A stretch of DNA of 64,000 bases from Candidatus Poribacteria bacterium (GCA_028819845.1 JAPPKS010000017.1:62001-126000), one strand, 5' to 3'; numbered from the stretch's first letter, positions 37,041 through 45,384 are shown. Translations and numbers: made by a program. The notes: generated by a model not told the origin, from the sequence alone.

Positions 37041-37742
37041 ATGTCAAAAACTCAGCCGGCTGAACGAAAAACGGCTGCATTCTTCGATGTCGATGGCACC
37101 ATAGTCAAGAGCACCATCGTCCACTATTTCGTTTGGCTTCGCGTTCCGCTGCTTCCTCCCGCGCTGCGTCCGTTCTGGATGGTTCAATTCGCCCCTAAAG
37201 TGATATACTACCTCATTCTTGATAAAGCCAGCCGCACAAAATTTAATAGTGTGTTCTACCGAAACTATAAAGGTCTGGATGTTGAGACGCTTCAACATCA
37301 TTCATACGAAAATTTCGATACGCATCTCCGCCCGAAAATCTTCCCCGCCGCATTAGATCGCATAAGTGAACACCGAAGCCGCGGCGATTTGGTCGTTCTC
37401 GTGAGCGGTTCTCTCAATTTCATCATCCAGCCGCTCGCCGATTTTCTCGAATGCGACCATGCTTTGACCGTGCAGATCCATGAGGAGGGCGGCAAATTCA
37501 CAGGTGAACTCACTACACCGCCGCTAAGCGGAGAGGAAAAAGCTCGCGCCGTCACAGAATTCGCCGAACATCACGGCATCGATCTCGCTGCAAGCTACGC
37601 ATACGGCGATAGCAGTGCAGATCTGCCGATGTTGCAATGCGTGAATCATCCGGTTGCCGTCAATCCCGGCAAGAAATTTCGGCGAATTGCGCTTGAGTCC
37701 AGTTGGGAAATCCAAAATTGGACGCTTCATCCCGATCCATAA
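37041..37742 (+). CDS. HAD-IB family phosphatase (SerB-like)
   Basis: A 233-aa protein with HAD motifs AAFFDVDGTIVKS (nucleophile Asp16, acid/base Asp18), VVLVSGSLNFIIQPLADFL (motif II) and SYAYGDSSADLPML (motif IV, Asp pair). This subgroup is often found beside PlsC-type acyltransferases and acts on phospholipid-like phosphomonoesters or phosphoserine. It lies 220 nt after the fusion gene on the same strand, so a role in the same lipid pathway is plausible. GGAG about 11 nt before ATG 37041. Confidence 0.85.
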   Translation: MSKTQPAERKTAAFFDVDGTIVKSTIVHYFVWLRVPLLPPALRPFWMVQFAPKVIYYLILDKASRTKFNSVFYRNYKGLDVETLQHHSYENFDTHLRPKIFPAALDRISEHRSRGDLVVLVSGSLNFIIQPLADFLECDHALTVQIHEEGGKFTGELTTPPLSGEEKARAVTEFAEHHGIDLAASYAYGDSSADLPMLQCVNHPVAVNPGKKFRRIALESSWEIQNWTLHPDP

Positions 37743-37789
37743 ATCCGCCGTTTCATAATCTGGCAACCGTTATCAGGAGAATAATAGAT

Positions 37790-38002
37790 ATGAAAGTGAC
37801 TCGCTACTTCGAATCGCTGTCCCAACCTAACGACACCATGTTCGTCGAAATTGACGGTCCCTATCGTTTCACGAGGCGCGGACAAGATTGGATGAAATTC
37901 CGCGAGGACCTCATCAGTCTCATTAAGGACACCATCGCCGAAGACCTCGCCGACACGTTCGCAACCGAGACGGAAAATTGGAGTTCTGAAGAAGTCCCAT
38001 AG
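37790..38002 (+). CDS. Small hypothetical protein, 70 aa
   Basis: AGGAGA (37775-37780) lies 9 nt before ATG 37790, which makes this start better than the longer in-frame 37703. The product (MKVTRYFESLSQPNDTMFVE ... ending SSEEVP) has alternating strand-like and charged helical parts, with no recognised domain. It lies 47 nt after the HAD gene, so may be the last gene of that transcript. The good ribosome-binding site is the main argument that it is real. Confidence 0.5.
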   Translation: MKVTRYFESLSQPNDTMFVEIDGPYRFTRRGQDWMKFREDLISLIKDTIAEDLADTFATETENWSSEEVP

Positions 38003-38450
38003 GTTGATGGGCACCTTACATTCTCCCCCGTACCAAGTACGTTCTCCCCCTTGCCAAGGGATCAACTGAGCGAATAGCGAAGGATCAACCGACCGAATAG
38101 GGAGGGCGATAGTCTTCACTAGTTCTTGTAGGTTGGGTTAAGCGGGTAATACAAAGAGCTGTCCTGAGTCAAGATTCGTTCCGATTTCTGTACGGCGCGG
38201 CTAGCAAATCACATGGAGCGAACCCAACGCTTTTCGAATTCTTAAACCACTGCTCGACAATACATTCCGAATTCGACAAAAAACGTTGGGTTACGCTTCA
38301 TCAGCCGACATGTTGAGGGTAATCAAAACACGTACATGCACGCGGCATACAGGCGTTGTCTCGTTAACACCGCTCAACCGAACCTACACACTAGCTTAGA
38401 ATAAACACAGAGTCGTCGGTGACACATCCGCGACAAAAGGAGGCGTTCAA
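38003..38450. other. Intergenic, 448 bp, 23-bp repeat pair
   Basis: Carries the two-unit array at 38059-38117. The middle part (about 38120-38400) shows no coding sequence or repeat I can match elsewhere in the window. Confidence 0.55.
38059..38117. repeat. 23-bp tandem repeat, two units plus conserved tail
   Basis: Units 38059-38081 and 38082-38104, of the form GGATCAAC-YGA-SYGAATAG-SGAR, followed by the tail GGCGATAGTCTTC (38105-38117). The same unit-plus-tail occurs at 38721-38825, 45275-45310 and 62951-62986. Confidence 0.9.
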
Positions 38451-38660
38451 TTGGGAATAAATTGGCAGAAGGGATTCAACCGCCTTTGGTTGTTTTTCTC
38501 TATTGTCCCTGGTGTTCTGATTTTGGCTTATGTTACTGTTATTGAAGGCTTCAGTGAAGGCGTCTGGGTGGCAACTATATTCTTTGGCATTACATTCGTC
38601 GCCGGGCACATTGTCTTCAGAGCAGTTCTATGGATAATAAAGGGATTCCGAAGCCCGTAG
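38451..38660 (+). CDS. Small two-span membrane protein, 69 aa
   Basis: TTG 38451 is preceded by AAAAGGAGG (38435-38443) with 7-nt spacing, the best Shine-Dalgarno in this part of the window. The product has two hydrophobic helices, FFSIVPGVLILAYVTVI and VWVATIFFGITFVAGHIVF, then an amphipathic basic tail (RAVLWIIKGFRSP). No family was recognised. It stands between two repeat arrays. Confidence 0.65.
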   Translation: MGINWQKGFNRLWLFFSIVPGVLILAYVTVIEGFSEGVWVATIFFGITFVAGHIVFRAVLWIIKGFRSP

Positions 38661-38720
38661 TCACTCCGGGTATGGTAGAGAGATTGACCGACCGATTTGT
38701 ACCCTGTAGGTAGGGCAGAT

Positions 38721-38825
38721 TGATCAACTGAGCGAATAGCGAAGGATCAACCGACTGAATAGGGAGGGATCAACTGAGCGAATAGCGAAGGATCAACCGA
38801 CTGAATAGGGAGGGCGATAGTCTTC
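38721..38825. repeat. 23-bp tandem repeat, four units plus conserved tail
   Basis: Units at 38721-38743, 38744-38766, 38767-38789 and 38790-38812 alternate between two variants (CTGAGCGAATAGCGAA and CCGACTGAATAGGGAG), then the GGCGATAGTCTTC tail at 38813-38825. The alternation suggests duplication of a 46-bp pair. Confidence 0.9.
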
Positions 38826-38929
38826 TCTTGTAGTGGTGCTTCCCCCGCTCTCAAATCGTATTCACACGCGGAGTTTTTGCTTTCAAAAGCCATTAGACAT
38901 CTTTCCAAAATTATTCCACCGCCCGATAG

Positions 38930-39004
38930 CCCCAGAGGGGCGACAGGTATATAGAATGCACTGGTACACATCAACATCTAGCCCCAGCGGGGCGGCAGGT
39001 AAAA
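38930..39004. repeat. Two copies of a TAGCCCCAG(A/C)GGGGCG repeat
   Basis: Copies start near 38931 and 38979; each has CCCC-AGA/AGC-GGGG as a 4-bp palindrome followed by RCAGGTA. Short dispersed intergenic element. Confidence 0.6.
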
Positions 39005-39033
39005 ACGACTACCGTCAAATTGGGCTAGTACGC

Positions 39034-39060
39034 TGTAGGGGCAACCCTTGTGGTTGCCCT
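39034..39060. repeat. Intergenic hairpin (AGGGGCAAC...GTTGCCCT)
   Basis: An inverted repeat around a CCTTGTG loop. A relative with the arms AGGGGCAGG / CCTGCCCTT is at 45722-45746. Confidence 0.65.
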
Positions 39061-39148
39061 TAACGCTTCGGTTTTTTCAACCACATTGAGTTAATTAGGA
39101 AAGATGTCTATTATTAATCAAAACATAATTTAACCGCCCCTCACCCCC

Positions 39149-40171
39149 ATGCAAAATTACGCCTTACCCACAAAAAATCAGGTTCGCTCGGACATAAACA
39201 AACATGTTGAATACGGCCTATCCTTGGAACAACAGGGCGGCATTCCGAAAGCCATCCAGTTGTGGGAGACAATTTTGTCCGTCGAGGCTGTACCCGATAT
39301 CCGCGCCCAAGCCAACTTCCATCTTGCTAAAATCTACGAAACTTGGAACGAAGTGTTTGCCGCCCAGCGGTTTCTCGGACGTGCACTTCAGTTGAATCCT
39401 GCAGATGCGAAAATCCGGACGGAATACCACAATCTCAATCGCCGCATCGCGGAAAATCAGGACGTGATGATTGCGGAGCGGGAACGAAAAAACAGTGACC
39501 AGATTGTCTCGCTATTCCGAATCGCTACAGGACTAAAACTGCTCCAGATGGACAAACCGGCACACGCCTATCCCTTGCTGAATAGCCGCACAAAAATCTA
39601 CCCGAACGCCGCTGTTGCCATGCACTTATTGACCGACATCATCATTACAGAAGATGACAAAAACTCCGCCATAGAGTTCCTGGAGGACAGGGATGGGCTT
39701 GCGAACACGGCGCATAACAGGTACACCATTACGCATAGCGGACTGCATGTGTTTTATAGCGAATTGGCGAAGCTGCACCAAGACAATGAGGTCTACGGCG
39801 AAGCGGCAGAATGCTGCGAACAGGCATACTGGTTGGACAACGCCGCCCCAGAACCGCTCTATCGCAAGGTCGTCTGCGAAGCGAATTCTGAAGCGTGGGA
39901 GGCGGGGTTAGCCGCGTTAGACCGTATCGCCAATCACCTCGGCGAATCTCCCCAGACCCGGTCCAGCGAGTACCCAGACGGTATCGATCCCGTGGAATAT
40001 CACACCGCCGCGGCAAAAATCTGCGCCTCCGCATTTCGTACCACACAGGATAACGCCATGGGACTACGCGCAATCGCGGCGTGCGAGGTAGCCCTCGCAA
40101 TCAAAAAGAAAAACAGACCAGTCTCCAAACTTCTCAAATCCCTGCGCTCGGCGGGTGTCGCTACTGCCTGA
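39149..40171 (+). CDS. TPR-repeat protein
   Basis: A 340-aa helical protein. At least three TPR-type helix pairs are visible: VEYGLSLEQQGGIPKAIQLWETIL, ANFHLAKIYETWNEVFAAQRFLGRALQLNP and AKLHQDNEVYGEAAECCEQAYWLD. There is no signal peptide, and the start (ATG 39149) has no clear ribosome-binding site, so a later start is possible. A protein-protein interaction role is all that can be inferred. Confidence 0.7.
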   Translation: MQNYALPTKNQVRSDINKHVEYGLSLEQQGGIPKAIQLWETILSVEAVPDIRAQANFHLAKIYETWNEVFAAQRFLGRALQLNPADAKIRTEYHNLNRRIAENQDVMIAERERKNSDQIVSLFRIATGLKLLQMDKPAHAYPLLNSRTKIYPNAAVAMHLLTDIIITEDDKNSAIEFLEDRDGLANTAHNRYTITHSGLHVFYSELAKLHQDNEVYGEAAECCEQAYWLDNAAPEPLYRKVVCEANSEAWEAGLAALDRIANHLGESPQTRSSEYPDGIDPVEYHTAAAKICASAFRTTQDNAMGLRAIAACEVALAIKKKNRPVSKLLKSLRSAGVATA

Positions 40172-40235
40172 AGTGTACTAATCCCTAATCAATAGAAGTC
40201 CCAACTCCGCCAGACGCACGCCAAACTCAAAATCA

Positions 40236-40697
40236 ATGAAAACCTACCACCTAAAAACCGAACAGAAAATCGACAAACCGCAGGACGAACTATTCAGCTT
40301 CTTTTCAGATGCGCACAACCTCGCGAAAATCACGCCCCCGTGGCTGCATTTTAACGTATTGACACCCCCGCCCATTGACATGCAGGTCGGAACGTTAATC
40401 GACTACCGCCTGAAGATTCGCGGTATTCCCATCCGTTGGCAAAGCGAGATTACCGCATGGGATCCGCCGCACTCCTTCGTCGATGAGCAGCGCCGCGGCC
40501 CCTACCGCCGCTGGATTCACAAGCACTCCTTCGTCCCAAACCCGGACGGTACACTGGTCAAAGACGAGGTCGAATACGCAGTCTACGGCGGCTGGCTCAT
40601 CCAAAAACTCTTCGTCGCCCCGGACATAGCGAAAATCTTTGCCTACCGCTCCGAAAAACTGCGCGAACTGCTCGCCGTCCCCTCTAAAGCCGATTGA
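40236..40697 (+). CDS. SRPBCC (START/Bet v1-like) family protein
   Basis: A 153-aa protein. YHLKTEQKIDKPQDELFSFFSDAHNLAKITPPWLHF is the usual N-terminal strand-helix of the polyketide cyclase/SRPBCC group; IDYRLKIRGIPIRWQSEI, FVDEQRRGPYRRWIHKHSF and VKDEVEYAVYGGW follow in order and resemble the YfcH-associated subgroup. Such proteins bind hydrophobic ligands. No catalytic function can be assigned. 64 nt after the TPR gene. Confidence 0.75.
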   Translation: MKTYHLKTEQKIDKPQDELFSFFSDAHNLAKITPPWLHFNVLTPPPIDMQVGTLIDYRLKIRGIPIRWQSEITAWDPPHSFVDEQRRGPYRRWIHKHSFVPNPDGTLVKDEVEYAVYGGWLIQKLFVAPDIAKIFAYRSEKLRELLAVPSKAD

Positions 40698-40829
40698 ACA
40701 ATGGCAAAATGTCAACACCTCGCCAATATCTTTAAGACAGACTTTCTAATCTGTGGTAGGGGCTTCCCAGCCCCGATAATCGGGACGTTGACACCCCTCC
40801 TACTCCGCTCACCGCGCCCTAATTCGGAC

Positions 40830-40858
40830 TTGACAATGTCAAATTCATGATGTATACT
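40830..40858 (+). promoter_or_regulatory. mazEF promoter with overlapping palindrome
   Basis: TTGACA (40830-40835), a 17-nt spacer and TATACT (40853-40858) form a near-consensus promoter. The -35 is the left arm of a perfect palindrome TTGACA-A-TGTCAA (40830-40842), a likely operator for autoregulation by MazE or MazEF. Confidence 0.7.
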
Positions 40859-40889
40859 CATTGTATCTACGCCACAGAGGAGAAATAAA

Positions 40890-41132
40890 ATGGAAACCCG
40901 TGTACAGAAATGGGGCAATAGCCTTGCACTGCGGATTCCCAAACCGCTGGCAAACCAAATTGGACTCGAACCCAACTCAACCGTAGACTTAACGCTTAAC
41001 GGGTCACATCTGGTCATCGTTCCGGTGAAACCCGCCAGTCTTGCGCTAAATGACCTTTTGGCACAGGTAACGGACCACAACCTGCACGGTGAAGTAGACA
41101 CTGTCGGCACGGTAGGCAGCGAAACATGGTAG
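40890..41132 (+). CDS. mazE: MazE-type antitoxin (AbrB/SpoVT fold)
   Basis: An 80-aa protein: METRVQKWGNSLALRIPKPLANQIGL is the DNA-binding swapped-hairpin of MazE, and the C-terminal tail would wrap the toxin. AGAGGAG lies 7 nt before ATG 40890. Its last codons overlap the toxin gene by 7 nt (ATGGTAG, 41126-41132), so the pair is translationally coupled. Confidence 0.9.
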   Translation: METRVQKWGNSLALRIPKPLANQIGLEPNSTVDLTLNGSHLVIVPVKPASLALNDLLAQVTDHNLHGEVDTVGTVGSETW

Positions 41133-41485
41133 CCCGATCCGAGTACGTCCCACAGCGCGGTGATGCAGTATGGCTTGACCCAAATCCCCGCGCCGGCAGC
41201 GAGCCGAGCGGACGCCGTCCCGCCGTTGTGCTTTCACCGAACGCTTATAACGGTAAGGTCAGCTTGGCGATTCTGTGTCCAATAACCAATCGTGAAAAAG
41301 GTTATCCCTTTGAGGTCGCCATCCCCGCGGGGCTGGATGTGTCGGGCGTAATTCTGGCGGATCAGGTCAAGAGCGTGGATTGGCGGGCGCGCAACGCCGA
41401 GTTGATTTGTCCTTTGCCCGCAAAGACGGTAGACGCCGTTCTACAGAGAGTCGAAACACTCCTGTGGCGGGAAGAAAGAACTTGA
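41126..41485 (+). CDS. mazF: MazF/PemK-type mRNA interferase toxin
   Basis: A 119-aa protein with PQRGDAVWLDPNPRAGSEPSGRRPAVVLSP, the MazF N-terminal signature including the catalytic Arg region, then VSLAILCPITNREKGYPFEVAIP and ILADQVKSVDWRARNAE. It would cut mRNA at short sequence motifs when MazE is lost. The length and motifs are complete, so it looks functional. Confidence 0.92.
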   Translation: MVARSEYVPQRGDAVWLDPNPRAGSEPSGRRPAVVLSPNAYNGKVSLAILCPITNREKGYPFEVAIPAGLDVSGVILADQVKSVDWRARNAELICPLPAKTVDAVLQRVETLLWREERT

Positions 41486-41625
41486 CGAATTTCCAAGATT
41501 CAACGGTCAATTCGAGCATAATCAACCAAAAAAGTCATCAATAGGAAAATATTCATGGCATCACATACCGGGTTGTAGTGGAAAGCACAGTCAGTAAACT
41601 TGATCAAAAATGAACGGAAATTGAT

Positions 41626-42849
41626 ATGCCGAATCTTACAGATAAGGAACTGCTGCAAATTATAGAAGACGATGAAGCCGACCGAGTTGAATTCAAAGAG
41701 TCACTATCCGGCAGTGCCCCGAAAGAAATCAGGGAAGCCATCTGTGCATTTGCCAACGATTTGCCGCACCGCGAAAAACCAGGCTATGTTTTCGTCGGGG
41801 TACGGAACGACAAATCTATCGCGGGGTTAACTGACACGAACGAATTGCTCCGCCAATTGGCTGATATGAAAACCGACGGGAATATCGTACCGCCGCCTTC
41901 ACTGACCGTTGAAAAGTGTGTGCTGGGCGCAAGGCAAATTGCATTGGTCACGGTGCAACCATCTAACTCGCCGCCGGGTCGGTACAAGGGTGTTATCCAT
42001 ATCCGTATTGGTCCCCGCCGCGGCATCGCGACAGCGCAGGAGGAAAGCATTCTCAACGAAAAGCGGCGATATGGAGACATCCCCTTCGACGTAAATCCTA
42101 TCCCCACTGCCGGCATCTCTGACCTAAACCTTGCGCAGTTCGAGAATGAATACCTGCCGCGGGTTGTCCCTACCGAAATATTGGAAGCCAATGAACGCAC
42201 TCCTGAAGAACGATTGGCTGCAAATAAAATGACCGCTCCAGGCGATGCACGAATCGCAACAGTGCTCGGAATCCTGGTGCTTGGTAAGAATCCACAAGAT
42301 TTTCTTCCCGGCGCTTACGTCCAGTTCCTCAAAATTGATGGCGGTGAGCTAACCGACGATATAGTTGACAGTGAGGAGATTCACGGCGCAATTCCGGACC
42401 TTCTTCGCCGTCTCGACGATAAACTAAACGCTCACAACCGCATCGCTGTCGATATTACGACGAGTAACGTCGAACGACGAACATCGCTTTATCCCATGAT
42501 GGCGGTGCAACAGATTACTCGGAATGCGGTGATGCATAGGAGCTACGAAGCAACCAATGCGCCGATTCGTGTGTCGTGGTTCAATGACCGCATTGAGGTG
42601 TTGAGCCCTGGCGGCGCCTTCGGGGCTGTGACCACCGAGAATTTCGGTCACACCGGTCTTACCGACTATCGTAACCCCAATTTAGCGGAAGCCATGAAAA
42701 ACCTCGGTTTTGTGCAGCGGTACGGCATGGGAATACCGATTGCTAGAATGTCGCTCAAAGCAGCCGGACACCCGGAACCCGAATTTAAGCTAAATGGCAG
42801 TTACGTGCTAACTACAATCAAAATCGCCAGAAATCCTGTCAGGACATGA
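41626..42849 (+). CDS. Schlafen/AlbA_2-domain ATP-binding protein
   Basis: A 407-aa protein. The N-terminal AlbA_2 domain shows DRVEFKESLSG, KEIREAICAFANDLP and GYVFVGVRNDKSIAGL (residues about 18-70). A middle part carries RIATVLGILVLGKNPQDFLPGAYVQFLK. The C-terminal region (AVQQITRNAVMHRSYEATNAPIRV and NPNLAEAMKNLGFVQRYGMGIPIAR) matches the HATPase-like part of this regulator family. Related proteins act as transcriptional regulators or in phage defence. Its TGA overlaps the ATG of the ParA gene (ATGA, 42846-42849), so the two are coupled. Confidence 0.85.
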   Translation: MPNLTDKELLQIIEDDEADRVEFKESLSGSAPKEIREAICAFANDLPHREKPGYVFVGVRNDKSIAGLTDTNELLRQLADMKTDGNIVPPPSLTVEKCVLGARQIALVTVQPSNSPPGRYKGVIHIRIGPRRGIATAQEESILNEKRRYGDIPFDVNPIPTAGISDLNLAQFENEYLPRVVPTEILEANERTPEERLAANKMTAPGDARIATVLGILVLGKNPQDFLPGAYVQFLKIDGGELTDDIVDSEEIHGAIPDLLRRLDDKLNAHNRIAVDITTSNVERRTSLYPMMAVQQITRNAVMHRSYEATNAPIRVSWFNDRIEVLSPGGAFGAVTTENFGHTGLTDYRNPNLAEAMKNLGFVQRYGMGIPIARMSLKAAGHPEPEFKLNGSYVLTTIKIARNPVRT

Positions 42850-43847
42850 CAATGCCCGTTCCAGTTTTAACATTCTTCAACAACAAAAGCGGTGTTGGCA
42901 AGACCTCCCTTGTTTATCATCTGGCGTGGATGCTTTCCGACATCGGTCACCGCGTCCTTGCCTGCGATCTCGACCCGCAGGCAAATCTTACGAGCAGGTT
43001 TATCAATGAAGACCAACTAGAAACACTCTGGCCCAACCATGGACCCCGAAAGTCCATCTATAGCGCACTTGAACCTCTTTTAGACGGAACTGGCGACGTT
43101 GAAAATCCTCATTTGGAGATTTTAACGCCGGAATTGAGTCTCATCGTGGGGGACCTCACTTTATCAGCCACAGAAGATGAACTTTCCAGCCAATGGCAAG
43201 AGTGCCTCGATAGGCGCCCTCGTGCATTCCGGGTAATTTCGGCGCTATGGCGTATTGTGCAAAACGCGGCGGAAAGTAATCAGGTCGAGATTGTTTTAGT
43301 AGACGTCGGCCCTAATCTGGGCGCTTTGAATAGGGCAGTGCTAGTGGCGACAGATTACCTAATAGTTCCACTTGGAACAGATCTACTCTCGCTTCAAGGG
43401 TTGCGCAACCTCGGTCCAACGCTGCACGATTGGCGCAATGGGTGGTTGGATAGATACGACCGCAACCCTATCTCTGACCTGCCTATACCTAGCGGATTAA
43501 TTCAACCAATCGGCTATGTGGTACAGCAGCACGGCGTCCGCTTGGGGCGTCCTGTTATGGCGTATGACAAGTGGGTCAACCGTATGCCGGAGGAATATGC
43601 GCGAAACCTGCTCGATGACAACGACGGACCTTACCCTCAGACGCCGGAACAGGATAAAGCAAATGCCCTCGCCACTGTTAAGCACTTCCGGGGATTGGTA
43701 CAAATGGCGCAGGAAGCGCGAAAGCCCATCTTCCACCTCACTCCCGCTGACGGAGCTATCGGCAGTCACGCCGCAGCCGCCAATGCCGCCCGTCGTGATT
43801 TCAAAAAATTAGCAGATAAGGTTATGGCGTGGATGGCACCAGCGTAG
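42846..43847 (+). CDS. ParA/Soj-family ATPase
   Basis: A 333-aa protein with FFNNKSGVGKTSLVYHLAW (deviant Walker A with the signature Lys), VLACDLDPQANLT (Walker A' Asp) and VEIVLVDVGPNLGALNRAVLVATDYLIVPL (Walker B). The C-terminal half contains a longer unrecognised insert. ParA proteins usually move DNA or protein cargo, but no parB or parS is next to it; coupling to an AlbA_2 protein suggests a role in the island rather than chromosome partition. ATG 42846 or 42852 can start it. Confidence 0.85.
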   Translation: MTMPVPVLTFFNNKSGVGKTSLVYHLAWMLSDIGHRVLACDLDPQANLTSRFINEDQLETLWPNHGPRKSIYSALEPLLDGTGDVENPHLEILTPELSLIVGDLTLSATEDELSSQWQECLDRRPRAFRVISALWRIVQNAAESNQVEIVLVDVGPNLGALNRAVLVATDYLIVPLGTDLLSLQGLRNLGPTLHDWRNGWLDRYDRNPISDLPIPSGLIQPIGYVVQQHGVRLGRPVMAYDKWVNRMPEEYARNLLDDNDGPYPQTPEQDKANALATVKHFRGLVQMAQEARKPIFHLTPADGAIGSHAAAANAARRDFKKLADKVMAWMAPA

Positions 43848-43894
43848 TTTTGTAGCCGCGGAATCAATCGCGTTCTGCCAACCAACACAGTATC

Positions 43895-45175
43895 ATGGCA
43901 AAAATCGAAGGCTTCAGGGTAAAAAACTTCAAGGTACTCAAAGATGTGACGTTGGGGCGCCTATGGAACCAACGGGAAATACAACCGCTCACGCTCATGA
44001 CCGCAGTCATCGGCAAGAACGGCGTCGGCAAAAGCGCGCTTTTCGATGCGTTCGGATTCCTCGCTGACGCCCTGAAGTCCGGCGTTGAGGAGGCGTGCGG
44101 TACTCGCGCACGCGGCGGGTTCGAGCAGATTCGTACACAAGGCGAATCGGAGCCCATCGAGTTTGAGGTGTACTATAGAGAGCACGGAAACGCCCGGCCC
44201 ATGACCTACGAGATCGCCATCGCGGTAGAGGAGACCGGGCGCCCGTATGTGTTGAAAGAACGCCTCAGACAGAGGCGCAAAGGCCAGAAATACGGCCGCC
44301 CATTCTCGTTCTTGTTCCTGAACGGCGGCAAGGGCGTGGCGTGGAAGGGTGAACAGGCAGGTCATCAGATTGACGAAAAGATGGAGCAACTCGATTTCCC
44401 GGAACTCATCAAGCTGATTATTGCGGACGAATCCAGCCAGACCGAAATCATCGAATTGGAAGATCGGAGCAAACTCGGCATCGCCACGCTCGGCGCCCTG
44501 AAACAACACCCGCGAATCTCGGCTTTCCGGCAATTCATTGAAGGCTGGTATCTCAGCTATTTCACGCCGGACGCGGCGCGCAGCCTGCCGCGCGCCGGTC
44601 CCCAGCAGCATCTCAACATCCACGGCGATAACCTCGGCAACGTCGTCCAATTCATGGAACGCGAACATCCGCGCCGATTCGGCGCGATTCTCAAAGAGAT
44701 CGCCGACAAGATTCCGGGGGTAGACCAAATCGACACGGAAAGAACCAGTGACGGACGCCTGCTGCTCAGGTTCAACGACAAAGGCTTTCAGGCGCCGTTT
44801 TACGCCCAGCAGATGTCTGACGGAACACTAAAACTATTCGCCTACCTCCTGCTCCTAAAAGACCCAGCGCCGCCCCCATTTCTCTGCATTGAAGAACCGG
44901 AAAACGGCTTGTACCACAAACTCTTGGAATCGCTCGCCAAACAGTTCCGTGAATACGTCACCGGACGCAGAGGCGGATCCCAAGTCTTCATCACGACCCA
45001 TCAACCGTATTTCGTCGATCTGTTAGAACCGCAAGAGGTCTGGATCCTAGACAAGGGCGCGGACGGCTACTCCACAATCCGCCGTGCCAGCGACGATCTA
45101 GCAGTAACCAACCGTCATTCAGAGGAGATTCCAGCAGGCAGCCTCTGGTACACCACCCATCTCGACACAAGGTGA
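43895..45175 (+). CDS. AAA_21-type ATPase (OLD/RecF-like)
   Basis: A 426-aa protein with IEGFRVKNFKVLKDVTL at the N-terminus, VIGKNGVGKSALFDAF (Walker A, about residues 38-50), the ABC signature QQMSDGTLKLFAYLLLL, Walker B PFLCIEEPENGLYHKL and the His switch VFITTHQPYFVDLL. No nuclease (TOPRIM) domain is fused and none follows. These ATPases often form the motor part of defence systems. The gene starts 47 nt after the ParA gene. Confidence 0.85.
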   Translation: MAKIEGFRVKNFKVLKDVTLGRLWNQREIQPLTLMTAVIGKNGVGKSALFDAFGFLADALKSGVEEACGTRARGGFEQIRTQGESEPIEFEVYYREHGNARPMTYEIAIAVEETGRPYVLKERLRQRRKGQKYGRPFSFLFLNGGKGVAWKGEQAGHQIDEKMEQLDFPELIKLIIADESSQTEIIELEDRSKLGIATLGALKQHPRISAFRQFIEGWYLSYFTPDAARSLPRAGPQQHLNIHGDNLGNVVQFMEREHPRRFGAILKEIADKIPGVDQIDTERTSDGRLLLRFNDKGFQAPFYAQQMSDGTLKLFAYLLLLKDPAPPPFLCIEEPENGLYHKLLESLAKQFREYVTGRRGGSQVFITTHQPYFVDLLEPQEVWILDKGADGYSTIRRASDDLAVTNRHSEEIPAGSLWYTTHLDTR

Positions 45176-45225
45176 TTATCCAACCGAATTAACCTAAATT
45201 GCATGCAATTACTAACAAAATGGGA

Positions 45226-45312
45226 GGTTGAATAAGAACTGAACACAAGCCTTATTCCCCTTCTTAGCAAGGAGGGATCAACTGAGCGAATAGCGAAGGC
45301 GATAGTCTTCCC
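45226..45312 (+). repeat. ~87-bp repeat, left copy flanking the defence block
   Basis: Begins GGTTGAATAAGA, passes TTATTCCCC and AAGGAGGGATCAACTGAGCG, and ends with the 23-mer (45275-45297) and GATAGTCTTCCC. It matches 62903-62988 in order and orientation, with scattered substitutions. Confidence 0.85.
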
Positions 45313-45363
45313 GATTTCTCGACCATGCGCTACCGCCCCCTCTGGCGTACGCATGTTTCGGTC

Positions 45364-45384
45364 GGTGCGGTATCCAACCGCACC
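45364..45384. repeat. Perfect 8-bp hairpin
   Basis: GGTGCGGT, an ATCCA loop and ACCGCACC. Followed by GGCGGACCGGATAAATACTGG. No T-run, so not an obvious terminator. Confidence 0.6.

Larger units (their letters stand above)
38661..39148. other. Intergenic, 488 bp, repeat cluster
   Basis: Contains the four-unit 23-bp array (38721-38825), two GC-box repeats (38930-39004) and an inverted-repeat hairpin (39034-39060). No gene seen. Confidence 0.65.

Noticed and set aside
37727-38119. Minus-strand peptide family with a shared ...RSVDPSL... motif at 12.6, 38.0, 38.8, 45.3 and 62.9 kb
   Set aside because: It is only the translation of the 23-bp intergenic repeat; the unit is not a multiple of three, so tandem copies shift frame.
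38721-38825. CRISPR-like array
   Set aside because: 23-bp units are contiguous, with two alternating variants and no unique spacers.
42846-43847. Replication or partition locus
   Set aside because: A ParA protein is present, but no ParB, parS-like repeats or replication initiator was found beside it.
43961-44728. 255-codon antisense frame in the AAA_21 ATPase gene
   Set aside because: The sense strand encodes all ATPase motifs; the antisense product has no recognisable feature or ribosome-binding site.
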